From Misgurnus anguillicaudatus (lineage: Eukaryota; Chordata; Actinopteri; Cypriniformes; Cobitidae): a stretch of 64,000 bases of DNA. The notes below the pieces were generated by a model. The model was given only the letters and a program-made list of their open reading frames with translations. It was not told the origin of the DNA and made no database searches. The stretch spans positions 13,312,001 to 13,376,000 of the forward strand of contig NC_073358.2 of assembly GCF_027580225.2 (NCBI RefSeq), written 5' to 3'. Below, one piece after another: positions 1 through 12,116 of the stretch. Position 1 is the first letter of the stretch. The number at the start of each line of letters is the position of its first letter. The position numbers and the translations under genes were made by a program.

Positions 1-1368
1 CCAAATTTCAGGGGTGTTCGAGCATGTTTAGGCACCCAAAGTGCACGCCAAGAGCTTAAATATGCCTGAAAATGAAAGTTAAGTTTGACACCTTGCCATG
101 GGAACAAGGCAAGGTGAGATATCAAAAATCCCTTCCCAATTTATCATCTACAATGTCTCAGCATCATGTTGACCACTTTTGGTTTCAATCGCATGAATAT
201 CCTAGGAGGAGTATTTAAAAGTTCACCACATGCAACTGTCAAAAAATCCACCATTGTGATTGACACACTTCCTGGCGCCTGTTGGTGGTGCTATGCCTAG
301 GAGTCACAATTGGCACATTGATGCGACTGGAATTTTCAGACGAACAAACACCCTGCGTGTCATCACAATAAAACATTTTTTGCCTTAGATATTAGACACT
401 TCCTGTTTCTCTGATTTCACCATAAATGTGTCGCCTCGCCATGCAGCACCGTTTGAGATATCAAAAATCCATTCACAATTTAGCAAGTCCAGTGTTTCGG
501 CATCATGTTTACCACGTTTGGTGTCAATCACACAAATTCCCTAGGAGGAGTATTTAAAAGTTCAACGCATGCATTTTTTTAAACAATCCAAAATGAGCGA
601 CTTCCTGTTGGGTGGAGCTAATAGGTTTTGCCAAAGTTGATCAGGTCAATGATATCTATATACGTTCCAACTCTCGTATACGTGCGTACATTTCTACCCG
701 ATCTGTGCACCAATGTTTGTTTTTGCATTACAGGGGGCGCTACAGAGCCCCTTTGCCAAGCGCGTGTTTCAGCGTTTGCCCGGACCTGATGGCCCACCAC
801 TCTGACGTCTGTGCCAAATATCAAGAGTGTTTGAGCATGTTAAGGCACCCAATAAAAAAAATTAAAGATGCAAGCAGCAATGGTAGGGCCCTCGCACGCA
901 TGGGTACAGCCACCCTATTGCCTTAGTAAAGCAGTGAACCAGGGGGACATGAATTTAAGTGCGTAAATTTAGGTGGGTATTCAAAGGAATTTTGATGTGC
1001 CACATCTCCTGTGTGCAGCAAGTGGCGCTATGACTGTAACTGATTATTGTTATATTGACGCGTTCAGGCCAGGACCCTTATCAAACGTGTGAAGTCTGGG
1101 ATAGGTCGGACATTGTATGCCTGAGTTACAACAGCTCATGGTGAAACATCAAAATTTGACAGGCCCTCATGGACACGGTCTTTAACAAAAATTCAAGATC
1201 ATCACAATTTGTCATTGCAAAGTCCTTAAGATCAGTCTGACCAAATATGATGATGATCTGATAAAATTTTATGAGCAGTAAATCACAGTGTAAACACATG
1301 ACATTTCCTACTGCCACCAGGTGGCGCTATGCCTGTCTCTGAATATTGCCATGTTGATGTGTTCAGGC

Positions 1369-1579
1369 CAGGGGCCTCATTTATAAAGCGTGAGTACGCA
1401 CAAAACGAGGCTGAAAACGTGTGTACGCCACTTCCCACGCAAAGGTTGTGATCTATAAAGAAAAACGTGATGGCAGAATGTGCGCACCTGTAAGCAAACT
1501 CTGACCCATGCGTAATTTTTTATGCGTACGTAGACTTTTAGTAAGGATTCTACGCACAGTTTTATAAATGAGGCCCCTG
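1369..1579. mobile_element. 211-bp MITE with 19-bp perfect TIRs
   Basis: The ends are CAGGGGCCTCATTTATAAA and its exact reverse complement. The insertion splits the surrounding repeat, whose uninterrupted form (TTCAGGCCAGGAC) is seen at 1067. If CAG on the left and CTG on the right are read as the duplicated site, this is a CWG target, typical of PIF/Harbinger-like elements. An 8-bp hAT-type TSD does not fit. Confidence 0.75.
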
Positions 1580-2252
1580 GACACTTGAATCCTGGGACAG
1601 ATTGGATATTTTAAACCTGAGTTAGAACAACTTCCTATTTCCTGGCAAAATGTAGAAACTTGGCAGGCCGCCACGGACATACCCTCAAACGAAAAGTCAA
1701 GATCTCTGCAATTTAGCATAGCAAAGGCCTTTAGATGACACAGACCAAATATGGTTATAATCTGATTAAATCACTAGGCGGAGTTTGTTAAAGTATGAAG
1801 CCTGGAAATTACAAAATTTGCATCCAAATTACACAGAAAATTCAAAATTGTTGACTTCCTGTGGGGTTTAGAAATTGGATCCAAAATACTTTTTTGTAGG
1901 TCTTGGGGTGTTTTATGATCATACCGCATTTCGCATCTGTACGTTTAAAATAGTGAGGGGGCTGCTCTCTTGAATTTTTGAAGGTGGCACTATAGAGCCA
2001 TTTTACACCCCAGTTTCTGAAGCCTATACCATATGTAAATATTTGCCACATTTGAGACGTGTGCAACGTTTTATGACTTTTTGAGCTTGTTTAGAACCTC
2101 AAAAATGTTATTCATTAAGCCCTACTTTGCCAGGCTGCCACGGACACGCCCTTTAACGAAATGTCAAGGTTGTCGCTATTTATCATAACAAACGGCCTCA
2201 AGATTAGTCTGACCAAATATTAGTCTGATGGAAGCACAAAGAAAACATTAGC

Positions 2253-2640
2253 GTCTGGAGATAACTTTAGTTACAGGCGCGAGTAAACAAGTAGATGTGA
2301 TGTTTGCAATCACATCTTTTATAAGAATACCACAAAGCGCATCAAAAATTAGGCATTGTGTGTTTGTGTGTGCGTTTGCCCATCGATCGCGTTACACTGT
2401 CTGACGAAGCACACACACTCGCGTATGTCTGGAGATAACTTTAGTTATAGTCACGAGTAAACAAGTAGATGTGATGTTTGCAATCGCATCTTTTATAAGA
2501 ATACCACAAAGCGTGTCAAAAATAAGGCATCCTGTGTTTGTGTGTGCGTTTGGACGTAGATTGTGTTACACGTCTGACGAAGCACACACACTCGCGTCTG
2601 TCTGGAGATAACTTTTAGTTACAGGCGCGAGTAAACAATT
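2253..2640. repeat. 174-bp tandem repeat, about 2.2 copies
   Basis: Units start with GTCTGGAGATAACTTT at 2253, 2427 and 2600 (periods 174 and 173). Each full unit contains a perfect hairpin, GATGTGAT-gtttgca-ATCAC(A)TC type, near its start. The array lies inside a block (about 2222-3198) inserted into the surrounding Helitron-like repeat. Confidence 0.85.
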
Positions 2641-3198
2641 TAGAAGTCATGTTTCCAGCACTCGGATTAAAACTCAACACCTCACTGAATGCAGAGATGG
2701 AGTGTCCATTGACTGTGAGGTTGACTAATGAATATGGATGATCTCTGTTCTTCTTTTCAATTGAGCGGGGCGTGGCTCATTACAGATAATCCAGTAACAG
2801 GAGAAAGACGGTACGTCTCCCTCTTCTAATACAGTTAACAACGAATGACAATTTTGTTTTTTTAAAACAGACATTCCAAGCATTATGTAGACATTTATCT
2901 TTTGTTTCTATGACAAGTATTCGTTACGTTACAGTTAATTTTTCTGACGCGTATCTGAAAGGAGTTCACTGAGGGAGAGAGAACAAAACGCGCATCATGT
3001 TTTATTTTCCTAATTTTGCGAAAAGCACAACATTCTGTTTTTATTGGGAGTGGACAGAAAAAAACAAGACACTTTTACGTTTTAAATGATGTATAAATCA
3101 TATCTGTATGTCCAAAATCAGCAGAGTAATCTAAGTCTCTTTGCGGAGTGATTGAAAAATAAAGAGTTTGCACCCACACCGCAGTCGACCCCAGAGTG
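2641..3198. other. Unclassified insert, possible LTR-like sequence
   Basis: This stretch is foreign to the flanking repeat, which resumes at TTAAATCTCTAAGAGCAG (3198). It contains an AATAAA near 3160. No ORF or terminal repeat was found. A solo LTR is possible but not shown. Confidence 0.25.
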
Positions 3199-4182
3199 TT
3201 AAATCTCTAAGAGCAGTAAAGCACAGCATAAAACATGGTATTTTCTGCTGCCGCTAGGTGGCGCTGACTGCAACCGAATATTACCATGATAATGTGTTCA
3301 GGACGGGACCCTTATCAAACGTGTGAAGTCTGTGGCAGATTGGACAATGCATGCCTGAAATACAACATCTTCCTGTTTCATGGCGAAACATCAAATTTTG
3401 CCATGCCATCACAGACACGCCCTTCAACCAAAAGTCAAAATCTTAACAATGTATCATCACAACAGGCTTAAGATCACTCTGACTAAAAATGATGATGATT
3501 TCATTAAATCTCTAAGAGCAGTAAATTATAGCGTAAAACAAGTAATTTCCTGCTGCCTATAGGTGGCGCTATGACTGTAACTGAAAATTGGCATTGAAAT
3601 GTGTTCAGGCAAATATCCTTATCAAACGTGTAAAGCGTGGGTCAGATTGGACATTTTAACCCTGAGTTAGAACATCTTCCTGTTTCATGGCGATACCATC
3701 GACATTTGTCAATCCGCCACGGACACACCCTCCAACGAAAAGTTTAATGGAGCGGGGGGCTGTTCTTTTGAATTTTTGTAGGTGGCGCTCTCAAGCCATT
3801 TTTACATACCCAATTCTGCAACCTATACCACATGTACACTTTCGCCACTTCTGACGCTTGTGCAAATTTTTCAAGCATGTTTAGGCCCTCAAAAATGCAA
3901 TTCTTTTCGGAAAATAATACTTAACTGAGCAAAAACAATACGGCTTTGCACCCACTGTGCTCGGGCCCTAATAAATTTGAGAAAAAACAATAGAACTACT
4001 GTAAACACTCAAGCTTCGAATTGATATTGCGCAGTAAACACTTTTAAAGCTGTTGGTACAAGACAGACGTTGGAATGGCTTAAGGACACGTTCACACAAA
4101 GCCTACATTAATTAATGCTTTTAAAATGTATTAATGCTGACTTACCACTGTATTTAACTGTATTTCGCATCTGACCTCTATC

Positions 4183-5912
4183 TATAGACCCCTTGCACGT
4201 GACGTCACGCTCTACTCGCGCGAAATATGGACGCCATGATGGACGGCGGAAGTGCTATGTTGTAGACGGACGGCAAGCCGAACAAGTACGTGTTTGTGTT
4301 CGTTATGGTCATTAAATGGTTATTTCGTGTTGCTATGATGCACCTACCATTACAGAAAAGTGGCATAAATACATTATTTTTACATGAATGTTATTGTTTA
4401 ATGCTGCAGTGACACCATAAATTTCATAGCTGCCAACTCTTACGCATTCACCGTGAGACCCACGCAATTGACCCCATTCTCACGCCACACATCCATTTTC
4501 ACGATGTAAGTAGCTAAACCAGTGCTCGCAGTACTGACACTTTTATATTTTAGCGTACCTTCACTGTCTTTTGCGTGCCACCTTCTCATGTTGCTGGTGC
4601 TTTGCTGCAAAGAGTCAAAGAGCATTTCACTTTATGTGGCGCTGCGCAGGAAGTTCGGCAGCGAGGACATCAGAGTACCGCGAGAGCAATGCGAAATGTT
4701 ACAAAAGGGTCCGCCTTTACCTTTGCTCTCGCGTTACTCTGATGTCATACGCCGATCAGTCAGCTCCGCACCAGTCGAACACACAAAGCGTCAAGGTCTG
4801 GATGAAAAGCAGAGACCTGCCCGGATTCCACGCACGCAGATACCCTCAGAAACAGCAATTTTAATCAACCATCACTCGCGTGTGCATGTTTGCAAGCAGT
4901 ACAAGCCTGCGTGATGTTTGCGGTGACAGGTTTTAATAAAAGAGAAAAGTATCAATTGATATTTGACATCTATAAACAATAATATATACGAAATATATAT
5001 GGTCTTGACATACACATTATCTGTTGCTTTAGTTTAATATTAAACTACTCATTTGGTTTATTTGATTGTGACAGTCCCTCTATCACCAATCACAAATCAT
5101 CACTTTACGCTTCTCTTTCTCAGTGGATAAACTGAATCAAAGCTGCTGTTATCTGCAGTTACAGAGACCAGTAGCCTATTCATTAGATTTTAAATGAACT
5201 TTTTTGGCACTTTTATCAGAAGGAAAGCATAATAGAAGTGTATAAAATAATAGTAAAGACTCTAATCCCAGGCATTTAAACTCAGTAAAAGCTTTTATTT
5301 CAATTTAATTTCTAAAATATGATTCGATTTGTATTGTGAACCATTTTAACGAAGTCTTTCCCAACTATTTAACACAGAAATAGCTAAAATCCACACTATT
5401 ATCAATTGGCAAATGGTTAGGACTTATATAAAAAATTATTACCACAAACCCCCACCCCCCAAAAAAAATCTCACTCCAAGCTGAACTCAGAAGTTGGCAG
5501 CTCTGCAGACTTTTAAAAGCCTTAAGATCAGCACCAGTGTATGGGGATATCCCGTTTACCACATAGTGGTACAAATCATGCGGGCTGAAGTCGGGCAGAC
5601 TCGGCGTTTAATGAGGTCCGTGAAAATTGAAGGAGGAAGAAGGTAAGGGTCGGTATCCAGTCCCGCTATCTCTAACTTCTCTAAATAGTGCTTTTTGTGA
5701 GGACCTACCAATGCCCTACCTCGACCGATAACGGCACAACAACTTCCTTAATATAAGAAGCCATGTATTTTAGTGTAATATATATTTAAACTGTTTAAAA
5801 CGAATCAAAAATCCCGCTCGTCTATTACTAATCAACCTAGTGCGTCAGTGATTTTGCCGTCCAGCATGGCGTCGTCACGTGGTCTAGGTCACGTGTTTGC
5901 AAAGGGTCTATA
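4183..5912. mobile_element. 1.73-kb TIR element, non-autonomous
   Basis: The left end TATAGACCCCTTGCACGTGAC pairs with the right end GTCACGTGTTTGCAAAGGGTCTATA as imperfect inverted repeats. The interior is non-coding. It includes a hairpin at 4661-4746 built from ATCAGAGTACCGCGAGAGCA and its inverted partner. The superfamily is not assigned because no convincing TSD is visible. Confidence 0.6.
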
Positions 5913-5948
5913 TTTAACTTTTTTTTTTTAAGCGATAGTTCATCTTAA

Positions 5949-6337
5949 AGGTGCAGTGTGTAGATTTAAGTGGCATCTAGCAGTGAGATTGTGAATTGCA
6001 ACCAACTGCTCAGTCCACAGTTCACAGAAACACAGAGAGAAGCTACGGTAGCCGCCACAGGACAAACATGTTGTATACAGACAAAATACAGTAGTGACAA
6101 AACGTGCTCTGTAGAGCAGTTTGTCCGTTTAAGGCTACTGTAGAAACATGGTGACACAAAATGGTGACTTCCATGTAAGGGGACCCTCGGTGTATGTAGA
6201 TAAAAACATCTCATTCTATGGTAATAAATACATAACAGTTCATTATGTATGGTCTTTATACACCACTAATAATATAGTTATGTATATGATATTGCATTTC
6301 TCTCAAGAGATCATTCTAAAAGTTACACACTGCGCCT
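5949..6337. mobile_element. TTAA-flanked MITE, family C copy 1
   Basis: The ends are AGGTGCAGTGTGTA and TACACACTGCGCCT, bounded on both sides by TTAA (5945-5948, 6338-6341). The interior matches copy 2 (17028-18011) in inverted orientation, including the GTAGAAACATGGTG stretch. TTAA duplication fits Kolobok or piggyBac mobilisation. Confidence 0.8.
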
Positions 6338-6587
6338 TTAAAATGAACTTTTTCTGTGCATGTTTTTACTCTCTCAGATTTTGTTACTATTCACATGCAT
6401 TATACGACTGATAGACCAAAGCGGTTGGAGTTCTACACTTAATCAACATACAAGTAACAAAGTCACCCACATCTTGGATGGGGTATTCAATTTTAAGATA
6501 AACTATCCCTTTAAAAATGAAATATGTTGTTAAACTATAACACTATCAAACTATACAGTAAAAGGATTGTTTAGCGTGAAACTTTAC
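6338..6587. other. Intron sequence, nothing recognised
   Basis: AT-rich intronic DNA between the MITE and skic3 exon F. No repeat terminus or ORF was recognised. Confidence 0.5.
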
Positions 6588-6712
6588 CTGTGCAAGTATC
6601 TGCAGTGCTTCCTCAGCATCCTGCTCTCTTCCAGTCCTTACAAGAGCCTCTAATTTCAACCTTTGTAGGTTCCGTGTCCAATCATCACATTTCCCAACAC
6701 TCAACTTTAGCC
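6588..6712 (-). CDS. skic3: skic3 exon F (41 codons plus two bases)
   Basis: The exon reads LKLSVGKCDDWTRNLQRLKL...REQDAEEALQILAQ. The acceptor is gattatacag before GGCTAA, and the donor is GCACAG followed by gtaaag. Its two leading bases plus the last G of exon E make GGG, so the junction reads SSQ-G-LKL and matches the SQALK segment of the vertebrate protein. It ends in phase 0. Later exons are outside the window. The exon sits between a TTAA-flanked MITE (5949-6337) and another (7086-7441), both clearly intronic. Confidence 0.9.
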
Positions 6713-7085
6713 CTGTATAATCAAAAAGCAATTTAAAATTTAGCTCTTTTCACACTACTTGTGAGGTTTCTTCAATAGTTGCCTTGTAATAACTCACTGC
6801 ACTAAATATGGCTGCATTTACACTGCAAGCCATAATGCACAGGTCCAATTGTTTGACCATATCAGTTTTTTGTCCCATTTGTTTACTTTTCCGACACAAT
6901 GTTTACATTTATGACATTATTTAAAAAACAACTTCTATTTGAAATCAATATCTGGCCCAAAAATTTTAGTTGTCATGAGCATCATGATATACATCCAAGT
7001 TACATTCAAGTCAGAGTTAAGCAGGTGTCACTGAACAGATTTAAAGTGTCTTTTAAGCAAATGTATTCATGTCACAGATACTTAA

Positions 7086-7441
7086 AGGCTCTCTAAGCGA
7101 ATAATGTGCGACGTCACTTCCTGTTGATGTTTGACCTGTTTTCAAACAAACGGAGCGTAGCTAACACCTCCCCCTCCCGTACGTGCTTTCATGAACGCGC
7201 CCAACCCCCACCCCCAAATCCTTCTTGTCGTTTATTGGCTGGAACACTGTTATAGTTTCTGTTTGTAGGTTTGGCCACTATGTTGATATTGCCGTTTGTC
7301 GAGCCTGAGCTGTCTACAGAGATCGCGTTTTTTTACAGTTTGATCAGTGGACAGGCAGCAAGCAGATAGTGAGGAGATGTTTGCTGTATATAACAAAAAA
7401 TGTTTTATGGTCTAAAACACGTCAATTCGCTTAGAGCGCCT
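7086..7441. mobile_element. TTAA-flanked MITE (AGGCTCTCTAAGCGAA ends)
   Basis: The left end AGGCTCTCTAAGCGAA and right end TTCGCTTAGAGCGCCT are inverted repeats, with TTAA on both sides (7082-7085, 7442-7445). Length is 356 bp, non-coding. It is a different family from 5949-6337 but has the same target type. Confidence 0.8.
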
Positions 7442-8452
7442 TTAAGTAATACAATAAACATATTAACCATTAGTGGGATGCATATATGCATACAAGTTAT
7501 CTGCATAGTTTTAATTCTTTGAAATAGAGGTTTTCACCGTAAATGCAAATACTTAAACCTACTATTAGTACAGACACTACAACTTTTTCTAACACATCTT
7601 AGTGTGTATTTTTGGTGTGCATTTTAAATGCTACCACTGTAAGGACCAGTTTGTAATGAAGTTGCCCATCAATGTACACCGTCTGCAATCTGAAAGTGCA
7701 TGATAAAAAAGTAAGTGTCTCTAAAAAGAATCGACTCTGAACTGCTTTAATGAGACCTATGTATATTCAGTGTATAGTCAGTGTTCTTATAACTATGATA
7801 ATGTGCTCTGCACCATGAAAGCAACTTTGGGTTTTTCCACTTCCAAAGGATGGTTATATTTCTATCGTGTTGAGTACTTATTAAATTAAAGGTGGAGATC
7901 AGCTTCCATGCAACAAATGGCAAAGAATGTTAACTGTGTGTGAATATTTTACATCAAAAGTGGCAAGCACATGTGACTCATTGCTACAGTCCCCCCATTA
8001 GGAAGCTGCACCTGCGAGGGATATTTCACCTACTGCACCTACTTCTGAATTTAAACGACTGCATTAAGCTGTTATCTCTGCATAAGTTGCAAAGTTTCAA
8101 AAGTTAAAGCTCTAAAACACTCGTGTTTAAATTAATAAATAGATGTTTTTCTTATATTTTAAATAAATGATAAGGAAAGAAGCAAGATTTTGGTTTAGAA
8201 ACTAATGTTTTATCAGTTAGTCAAGTTTGTGCTTGGCTAACGTACAGTTGTGTTAAAAAAAGCAGTGCAACATCAGTAACCTGAAAAAAAAACATCAGTA
8301 ACCTGACAAACCACTGTTTTAGTAGCAGTAATATTTCTGCATTGGAAATGACTTGTATGTAATAGAAAAACAGTAGACTAATTGGTAATGATACACACAT
8401 TACTTGTTCTTAGTTATAGACTCATTTATTGAAAGTGGCGTGATCAAAATAA
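7442..8452. other. Intron sequence, nothing recognised
   Basis: AT-rich DNA with no ORF, terminal repeat or array that I can identify. Confidence 0.5.
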
Positions 8453-9003
8453 TACAACCCCAAATCAGAAAAAGTTGGGACACTGTAGAAATTGTGAGTA
8501 AAAAAGGAATGGAATATTTACAAATCTCATAAACATATATTTTATTCACAATAGAATATAGATAACATATTAAATGTTGAAAGTGAGACATTTTGAAATG
8601 TTATGCCAAATATTGATTCATTTTGGATTTCATGAGACACACATTCCAAAAAGTTGGGACAGGTAGCAATAAGACGCCAGAAAGATTAAATGTACATATA
8701 AGGAACAGCAGAAGGACCAATTTGCAGCTTATTAGGTCAATTGGCAACATGATGGGTATAAAAAGAGCCTCTCAGAGTGGCATTGTCTCTCAGAAGTCAA
8801 GCTGGGTAGAGAATCACCAATTCCCCCCATGCTGCAGTAAAAAATAGTTTTCTAAGTTTCATAGAGACAAATTGCAAAGAGTTTGAAGTTATCTGCATCT
8901 ACAGTGCATAATATCATCCAAAGATTCAGAGAATCTGGAACAATCTCTGTGCATAAGGGTCAAGGCCAGAAAACCATACTGGATGCCCATGATCTTTGGG
9001 CCC
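8453..9003 (+). mobile_element. 5' portion of a fish DNA transposon
   Basis: It starts at TACAACCCCAAATCAGAAAA, a terminus I recognise as very common in fish genomes, and repeats AAAAAGTTGGGAC about 180 bp in. The interior resembles a decayed transposase-region relic (GATTCAGAGAATCTGGAACA). No right end is present: the sequence switches to another family at 9004. It is a truncated copy. Confidence 0.55.
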
Positions 9004-9441
9004 TTAACTCTTTCCCCACCAGCGTTTTTTTAAAAAGTTGCCAGCCATAATTTTTCATGATTTTCACAAAAGTTTAATGTCTTCCAGAAAATGTTCTTCT
9101 TCAAATATATAAACAAACAATATACCAAATGAAAGAACAGACCCTCTGCTTTCAAACAAAAAAAAACTTTCATCCTACCTTCAGTAGTTCTTTTGTAATA
9201 AGCTTTTGAATATGGGTAGGTTTCTGCAAAAACACCACATTTTGAGCAAAAAGCAGAGATAATTCAATTTTTGTGACGGACTTTTCATAGAGATCCCATT
9301 CAGAGCGATCTTTAAAACAGACACGGACATGCAGCAGCTTGCCATAGGGCAATACTTCCGGGTTTAAAAAGTTGCGGAAGGGTGCCACCTAGTGGATAAT
9401 AGCGGTATTGCGGAAAGACGGAAATACTCGTCATTGGCGGG
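9004..9441. repeat. Repeat with CTCTTTCCCCACC end
   Basis: It begins TTAACTCTTTCCCCACCAGC and ends near CGTCATTGGCGGG without a full right terminus. The same family in reverse orientation flanks the hAT at 39532-43681 (for example AAACTTTTGT...CATGAAAAA). Non-coding. Confidence 0.5.
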
Positions 9442-9729
9442 CAGTGTTGGGGCTAGTTACTCAAAAAAGTAATATTACGTATTACAGATTACTCTCAAAA
9501 ATAGTGATGCCTTACTTTACTTTATTACTCCCTGGAGAAAGTAACTAGTTATATTACTAGTTACATTTTTTTTCTGGACAAGAATGTTTATTTGGGCAAG
9601 CCACAGCCAAGAAAACATCCAAACACAAAACTCCCAAATCAATAAAAAGTTACAATTTTATTAGATTAAATTTGACAACAATTTACTCATTCAAAATACA
9701 GGGATGACAACAGGCTGCAACTCATTTTA
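9442..9729. repeat. hAT-like fragment (CAGTGTTGGGG end)
   Basis: It starts CAGTGTTGGGGCTAGTTACT and continues with AGTAA/TTACT-rich sequence typical of several fish hAT-derived repeats. It has no matching right end and merges into the palindrome at 9730. Confidence 0.4.
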
Positions 9730-10298
9730 GTGTTTGTTGTTTCACCTCCCACCTCTACAATGGGTGTATAGGTGCACAGGAACAATCCTTCCTAAAATGA
9801 ATTAAACTTTCGTTTACAAAGACGTGAAACTCACCGAGTGGTCAGGGGTGTATACTGATATGGTCACACAAAAATCCCTGCAAAATACGCATTCCAACAG
9901 GTTTTATCGTAGTTTTTGCCAACTCCATTGACTTGTATTAGATCGGCTGTGAGGTACGGTATAACTCCGCGCTGGGAACTTTGTTTGTATTCTTGCAATT
10001 GGCAAAGGCGGATTATCGCCATCACCTGGGCTGGAGTGTTTATTATTCAAGCTCTCAACGGAAGAATGTACGGGTGTGAGGCGTTTGGAAAAATAGGTCC
10101 ACAAGTTTACAACGTATGCTTAAACACCTGTTGGAAAGCATCTTTTGCAGCGATTTTTGTGTGAGCATATCAATCAACACCCCTGGCCACTCGGTGAGTT
10201 TCATGTCTTTGTGGACGGGGGTTTAATGCATTTTGGGAACGATTGTTCCAGTGCACCTATACACACATTGTAGAGGTGGGAGGTGAAACGACAAACAC
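9730..10298. repeat. 569-bp imperfect palindrome (foldback)
   Basis: The left arm from GTGTTTGTTGTTTCACC mirrors the right arm ending GGTGAAACGACAAACAC. Inner parts also pair, for example AACTCACCGAGTGG with CCACTCGGTGAGTT, and TTTTTGTGTGA/TCACACAAAAA. The arms reach to about 10000, centre near 10014. Two ORFs here lie on opposite strands of the inverted arms and are not genes. Confidence 0.8.
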
Positions 10299-10634
10299 CC
10301 GAAAATTCTCGGGGCACCCGCGTGTGTCGAAATTTCAGTCAAAACCGTTCTATTACATCATAAACAATCTGAAAACAGGGCTTTAAAGGGCGTTTTGCAG
10401 ATTAAATTTTTCAACGAATTTGTGCAATTTGCTTGTTGATAATAAACATTTAAACTGTTATCCATTGTATTTTATGTTGTTGGGTATCACAAAACCCGAA
10501 AAAGTATGAAAAAGTACAGCGGTTTGCAATGATTCTCCTTTCCCCCACAACGCACTGTATGACGTCACGCTGGGGAGAGAATTTACCAAAGCCGCCTTGA
10601 GAGCATTGAGAATGACTATAGAAAGACGAGTAAA
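10299..10634. other. Unclassified intron sequence
   Basis: No terminal repeat or coding feature was recognised between the palindrome and the next hAT-like element. Confidence 0.4.
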
Positions 10635-12112
10635 CAGGGAGCTACACTGCGACCAAAATGGTCGCATATGCGACCTTTTGAACTGCCGTTGCGACCCTAA
10701 TTTTTAATGGGTCGCAAATGTGCTACCTAATGTTTTAGACAATATGCTATGATTTACTATGAGCATTTATTAAAACATAAATGTGGATTTTAAGAATACG
10801 TTTTATAACGTGCTCTGAGCCATCAACACGTTGGCTTCATTTTGCGTGAAAGCACGTCGTGTCTCTCCCCATCAGTGTGCGTTTGCGTGCTCAGCTGTTT
10901 CTCAATGAATTGGGTGCGACGCGACGCAAGCGCAGTGTCTTCCATGTTTCTGAACTTGAGCAGAGGTGTTTCTTCACTGAGGACGCGGGACCCGTATGGT
11001 TCCGGGTTTATATTTTAAATGGTCTGTCGGGTCCGGTTAGGTCCTAGTTTAATTACTTTGGGTCCCAAGTCTGATTAATATTGAGTTTATAACCCGAGTC
11101 GATCGGAAAACGGCCATGAGCGCTACCGCGCTAAAGCTCGAGTGCAGTTTAGCGTGCCTTCGGTTTCTATGGCGATGGTTCTTGATACGACCACGCGCTG
11201 CGTTTTCTTTCTCACATGTTTTTAATAATCTTATTATTAATAAACCATATATTTTCTAAAACCATATCCATATTAGGTTTGCACAGATTGTAGCAAAAAA
11301 GCAGTGCTAATGTCAAGCCCATTGCACTAAACGAGCAAAGCAATGTAAAGTTTGTCACCGGGACAGCAAGTAGATTTGAAAATAAAATAAGTGGAATAAT
11401 ATTATTGAAATAATAAGTGGATTAAGCTTTTTAAATCGGCAAGAGAGAAATAGAAAGATAGAGCAGAAGCAGTAAAAGTGCCTATTTAATAGAAATTATT
11501 ACCATTATAACATCAGTCATAACATCAGTCACATTTATAATCTATAGACCTGCACTGTCTATTAATATACTATACATAGTATTGTATTATATTGAGTTTG
11601 ATAAAAGGGGTCTAACTGCTTCATATATCAGTGCAAAAACAGTAAGTGTTTTCGTGGTGCTTTGACAAACAGTGTCAGCTTTGTTAATGGCAAAGAAAGT
11701 TTGGGGTGGTTAGATTGATGAAATATAATGTGAAATTAATATTAATTTTCAATAAATCAAAGTATTGTGTTGTGTCACACATTATTAGTTCTTCGTCACA
11801 TGTATAGTAGACCATTATTTGTCAGTGGGTAATGATTGCCCTTTTTACCGGTTACCACCACCAAGTAAATTTCAGATCTGTGGGAAACACTGACTGCAAC
11901 GTTTAAGAAAACAAGGCGGCATGTGGTTTAAAAGATGGCAAGTAAAATAAAAAGCATATCTGTATGCAATACAGTTTCATTATTGTTCATTATTAACCAG
12001 AGCGCCTTAATAAAACTTGAAAAAAATATGTGCGACCAAATCATATTTTGCGCCAGTAACTGAAAAAGTTGGTAGCGCAAGTGCCACCAGTGGAAAAGGT
12101 TAGTGTAGTCCC
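10635..12112. mobile_element. hAT-like element (CAGGGAGCTACACT end), non-coding
   Basis: The left end CAGGGAGCTACACTGCGACC is followed by GGTCGCATATGCGACC. The right end AGTGTAGTCCC is an imperfect inverted partner, with the related ACTTGCGCTACC/GGTAGCGCAAGT block just inside. The right TSD cannot be read because a microsatellite starts at the boundary. No transposase is visible. Confidence 0.5.
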
Positions 12113-12116
12113 ATCC

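Larger units (their letters stand above)
1..3971 (+). repeat. Helitron-like non-coding repeat, 3' end at 3971
   Basis: Internal phrases recur around the core GGTGGCGCT (for example near 1023, 1320, 3255, 3565 and 3780), as does CCTAGGAGGAGTATTTAAA (near 200 and 540). There is no coding capacity. It ends at about 3971 in GGGCCCTAA followed by T, after an imperfect hairpin-like stretch. A hairpin then CTRR before T is the hallmark of Helitron 3' ends, so the class is inferred from this and from the related ends at 58964-62727. The 5' end lies outside the window. A foreign block (about 2222-3198) and a MITE interrupt it. Confidence 0.5.

Noticed and set aside
1369..1579. hAT assignment for the CAGGGG-ended MITE
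   Set aside because: No 8-bp duplication: GTTCAGGC on the left does not match GACACTTG on the right. A CWG target explains the borders better.
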